A DNA stretch of 64,000 nucleotides, taken from positions 1-64,000 of the forward strand of contig JBNMLH010000001.1 of assembly GCA_050875145.1 (NCBI GenBank), written 5' to 3'. The translations under genes and the position numbers were made by a program. The notes beneath the pieces were generated by a model, which was not told where the DNA came from, did not search any database, and saw only the letters and a list, made by a program, of their open reading frames with translations. This DNA comes from CAG-411 sp050875145. GTDB taxonomy: Bacteria > Bacillota > Clostridia > Lachnospirales > Lachnospiraceae. How positions within the stretch are numbered: the first letter of the stretch is position 1; the number at the start of each line of letters is the position of its first letter. Below are positions 63,444 to 64,000 of the stretch, piece by piece.

Positions 63444-64000
63444 AATTTTGTTTTTTCTTCCTTCGTATTCCGAAGCGAAATATTACCTTTCGGACAGACA
63501 AGTCTACATCTGCCACACTGGATACATTCATTGGAACGCACACTAATTCCATCCAGTTTATGATGTACCGGACATTGCTTTTGACAAGCATTACATCCCT
63601 TAATGCACTGTCCTTCCTTCCTCTTTAAGTTTGCCCATGGCATGATAGGAAGCAAAGAAAAAATAGCTCCCAAAGGACATAAAAATTGACAGAAAAATCG
63701 TTCCTCAAAAAACATCCCCACAATAATAAGCATGAAACACACAAATCCAATCCAATATCCTGCTATTTTAAAATCGAGCATTCGGATACGTGAAAACGCC
63801 TGCCATGGACTATTTGATTCAATCACTTGAGAAACTCCCAAAACACAGGTAATCAATATTACCAGCAAATTAACATACTTTATGATTTGCAAATGAATAC
63901 AAACCTTCTCCGGTATTTTAGGGAAACGTACTTTCCCTTTCTTCTGTATCCACTTGGCAACCCCATGTACCGCATCGCCTAAGGTTCCAAAGGCACACGC
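63440..64000 (-). CDS. NosR/NapH-type membrane 4Fe-4S ferredoxin protein (5' end outside window)
   Basis: 186 residues are visible and the frame stays open to the right edge, so the start lies beyond the window. The visible part begins ACAFGTLGDAVHG, as in NapH/NosR-like proteins, then has two membrane spans (LLVILITCVLGVSQVI and AGYWIGFVCFMLIIVGMFF), the membrane-interface motif CQFLCPLGAIFSLLP and two ferredoxin-like clusters (CIKGCNACQKQCP and CIQCGRCRLVCP). Such proteins carry electrons across or along the membrane. The stop codon lies in the terminal repeat of the adjacent palindromic element, so the original C-terminus may have been replaced. The Tp47-like secreted protein is the next gene downstream. 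Confidence 0.9.
   Translation of the reverse strand, partial: ACAFGTLGDAVHGVAKWIQKKGKVRFPKIPEKVCIHLQIIKYVNLLVILITCVLGVSQVIESNSPWQAFSRIRMLDFKIAGYWIGFVCFMLIIVGMFFEERFFCQFLCPLGAIFSLLPIMPWANLKRKEGQCIKGCNACQKQCPVHHKLDGISVRSNECIQCGRCRLVCPKGNISLRNTKEEKTKL

Overview
The window looks like chromosomal DNA of a low-GC anaerobic Firmicute, most likely a gut member of the Lachnospiraceae. The evidence is a class III (oxygen-sensitive) ribonucleotide reductase, the dnaG-rpoD-trmK-nif3 order, T-box control of aspS, large secreted starch-degrading enzymes with Lys-rich Ig-like C-termini, and the V1 part of the 16S gene. I did not try to name a genus. There are no phage genes, transposase genes or CRISPR arrays.

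Layout. 1-332: 5' end of a 16S rRNA gene leaving the left edge, with its promoter. 425-4727: an envelope-stress module, an ECF sigma factor of SigV type, its RsiV-like anti-sigma factor, and an MBOAT/SGNH O-acyltransferase pair. 4870-11201: the macromolecular-synthesis operon (dnaG, rpoD, trmK, nif3-like, nucleoside kinase) ending in a strong terminator. 11316-16862: a 1837-residue secreted GH13 amylopullulanase-like enzyme. 16983-19969: queH, a membrane-anchored cohesin-like protein and an SH3b protein. 20009-23548: two tandem large/small pairs of aconitase-family dehydratases. 23785-26835: purM-purN-purD. 26959-30682: an M29 aminopeptidase, a thioesterase, dut and nrdG. 30882-45201: a 3340-residue beta-helix surface protein and a second secreted alpha-amylase. 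45465-48196: a small unknown gene and nrdD, whose promoter carries a NrdR-box pair. 48603-54209: a small membrane-anchored protein and three GT-C-like membrane glycosyltransferases. 54486-57785: a 1099-residue GGDEF protein. 57991-61044: dus and aspS behind a T-box leader and a consensus promoter. 61065-64000: a secreted Tp47-like protein and a truncated NosR/NapH-type ferredoxin membrane protein, separated by a nested palindromic repeat.

How the parts fit. The two amylases, the giant beta-helix protein and the cohesin-like and SH3b proteins form an extracellular starch and surface programme spread between housekeeping operons. Nearly everything from 1 to 48.2 kb is on the minus strand. The SigV/RsiV pair beside an O-acyltransferase pair suggests inducible modification of the cell wall, as in lysozyme resistance.

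The most notable observations are: (1) an aspS T-box whose specifier reads AAC (Asn), together with an AspRS carrying the DHGG signature of non-discriminating enzymes, which predicts indirect Asn-tRNA synthesis; (2) a 188-bp nested inverted-repeat element whose end supplies the stop codon of the ferredoxin gene; (3) the multi-unit 3340-residue beta-helix protein; (4) two non-canonical aconitase-family pairs in tandem; (5) nrdD and nrdG separated by 15 kb of surface genes.
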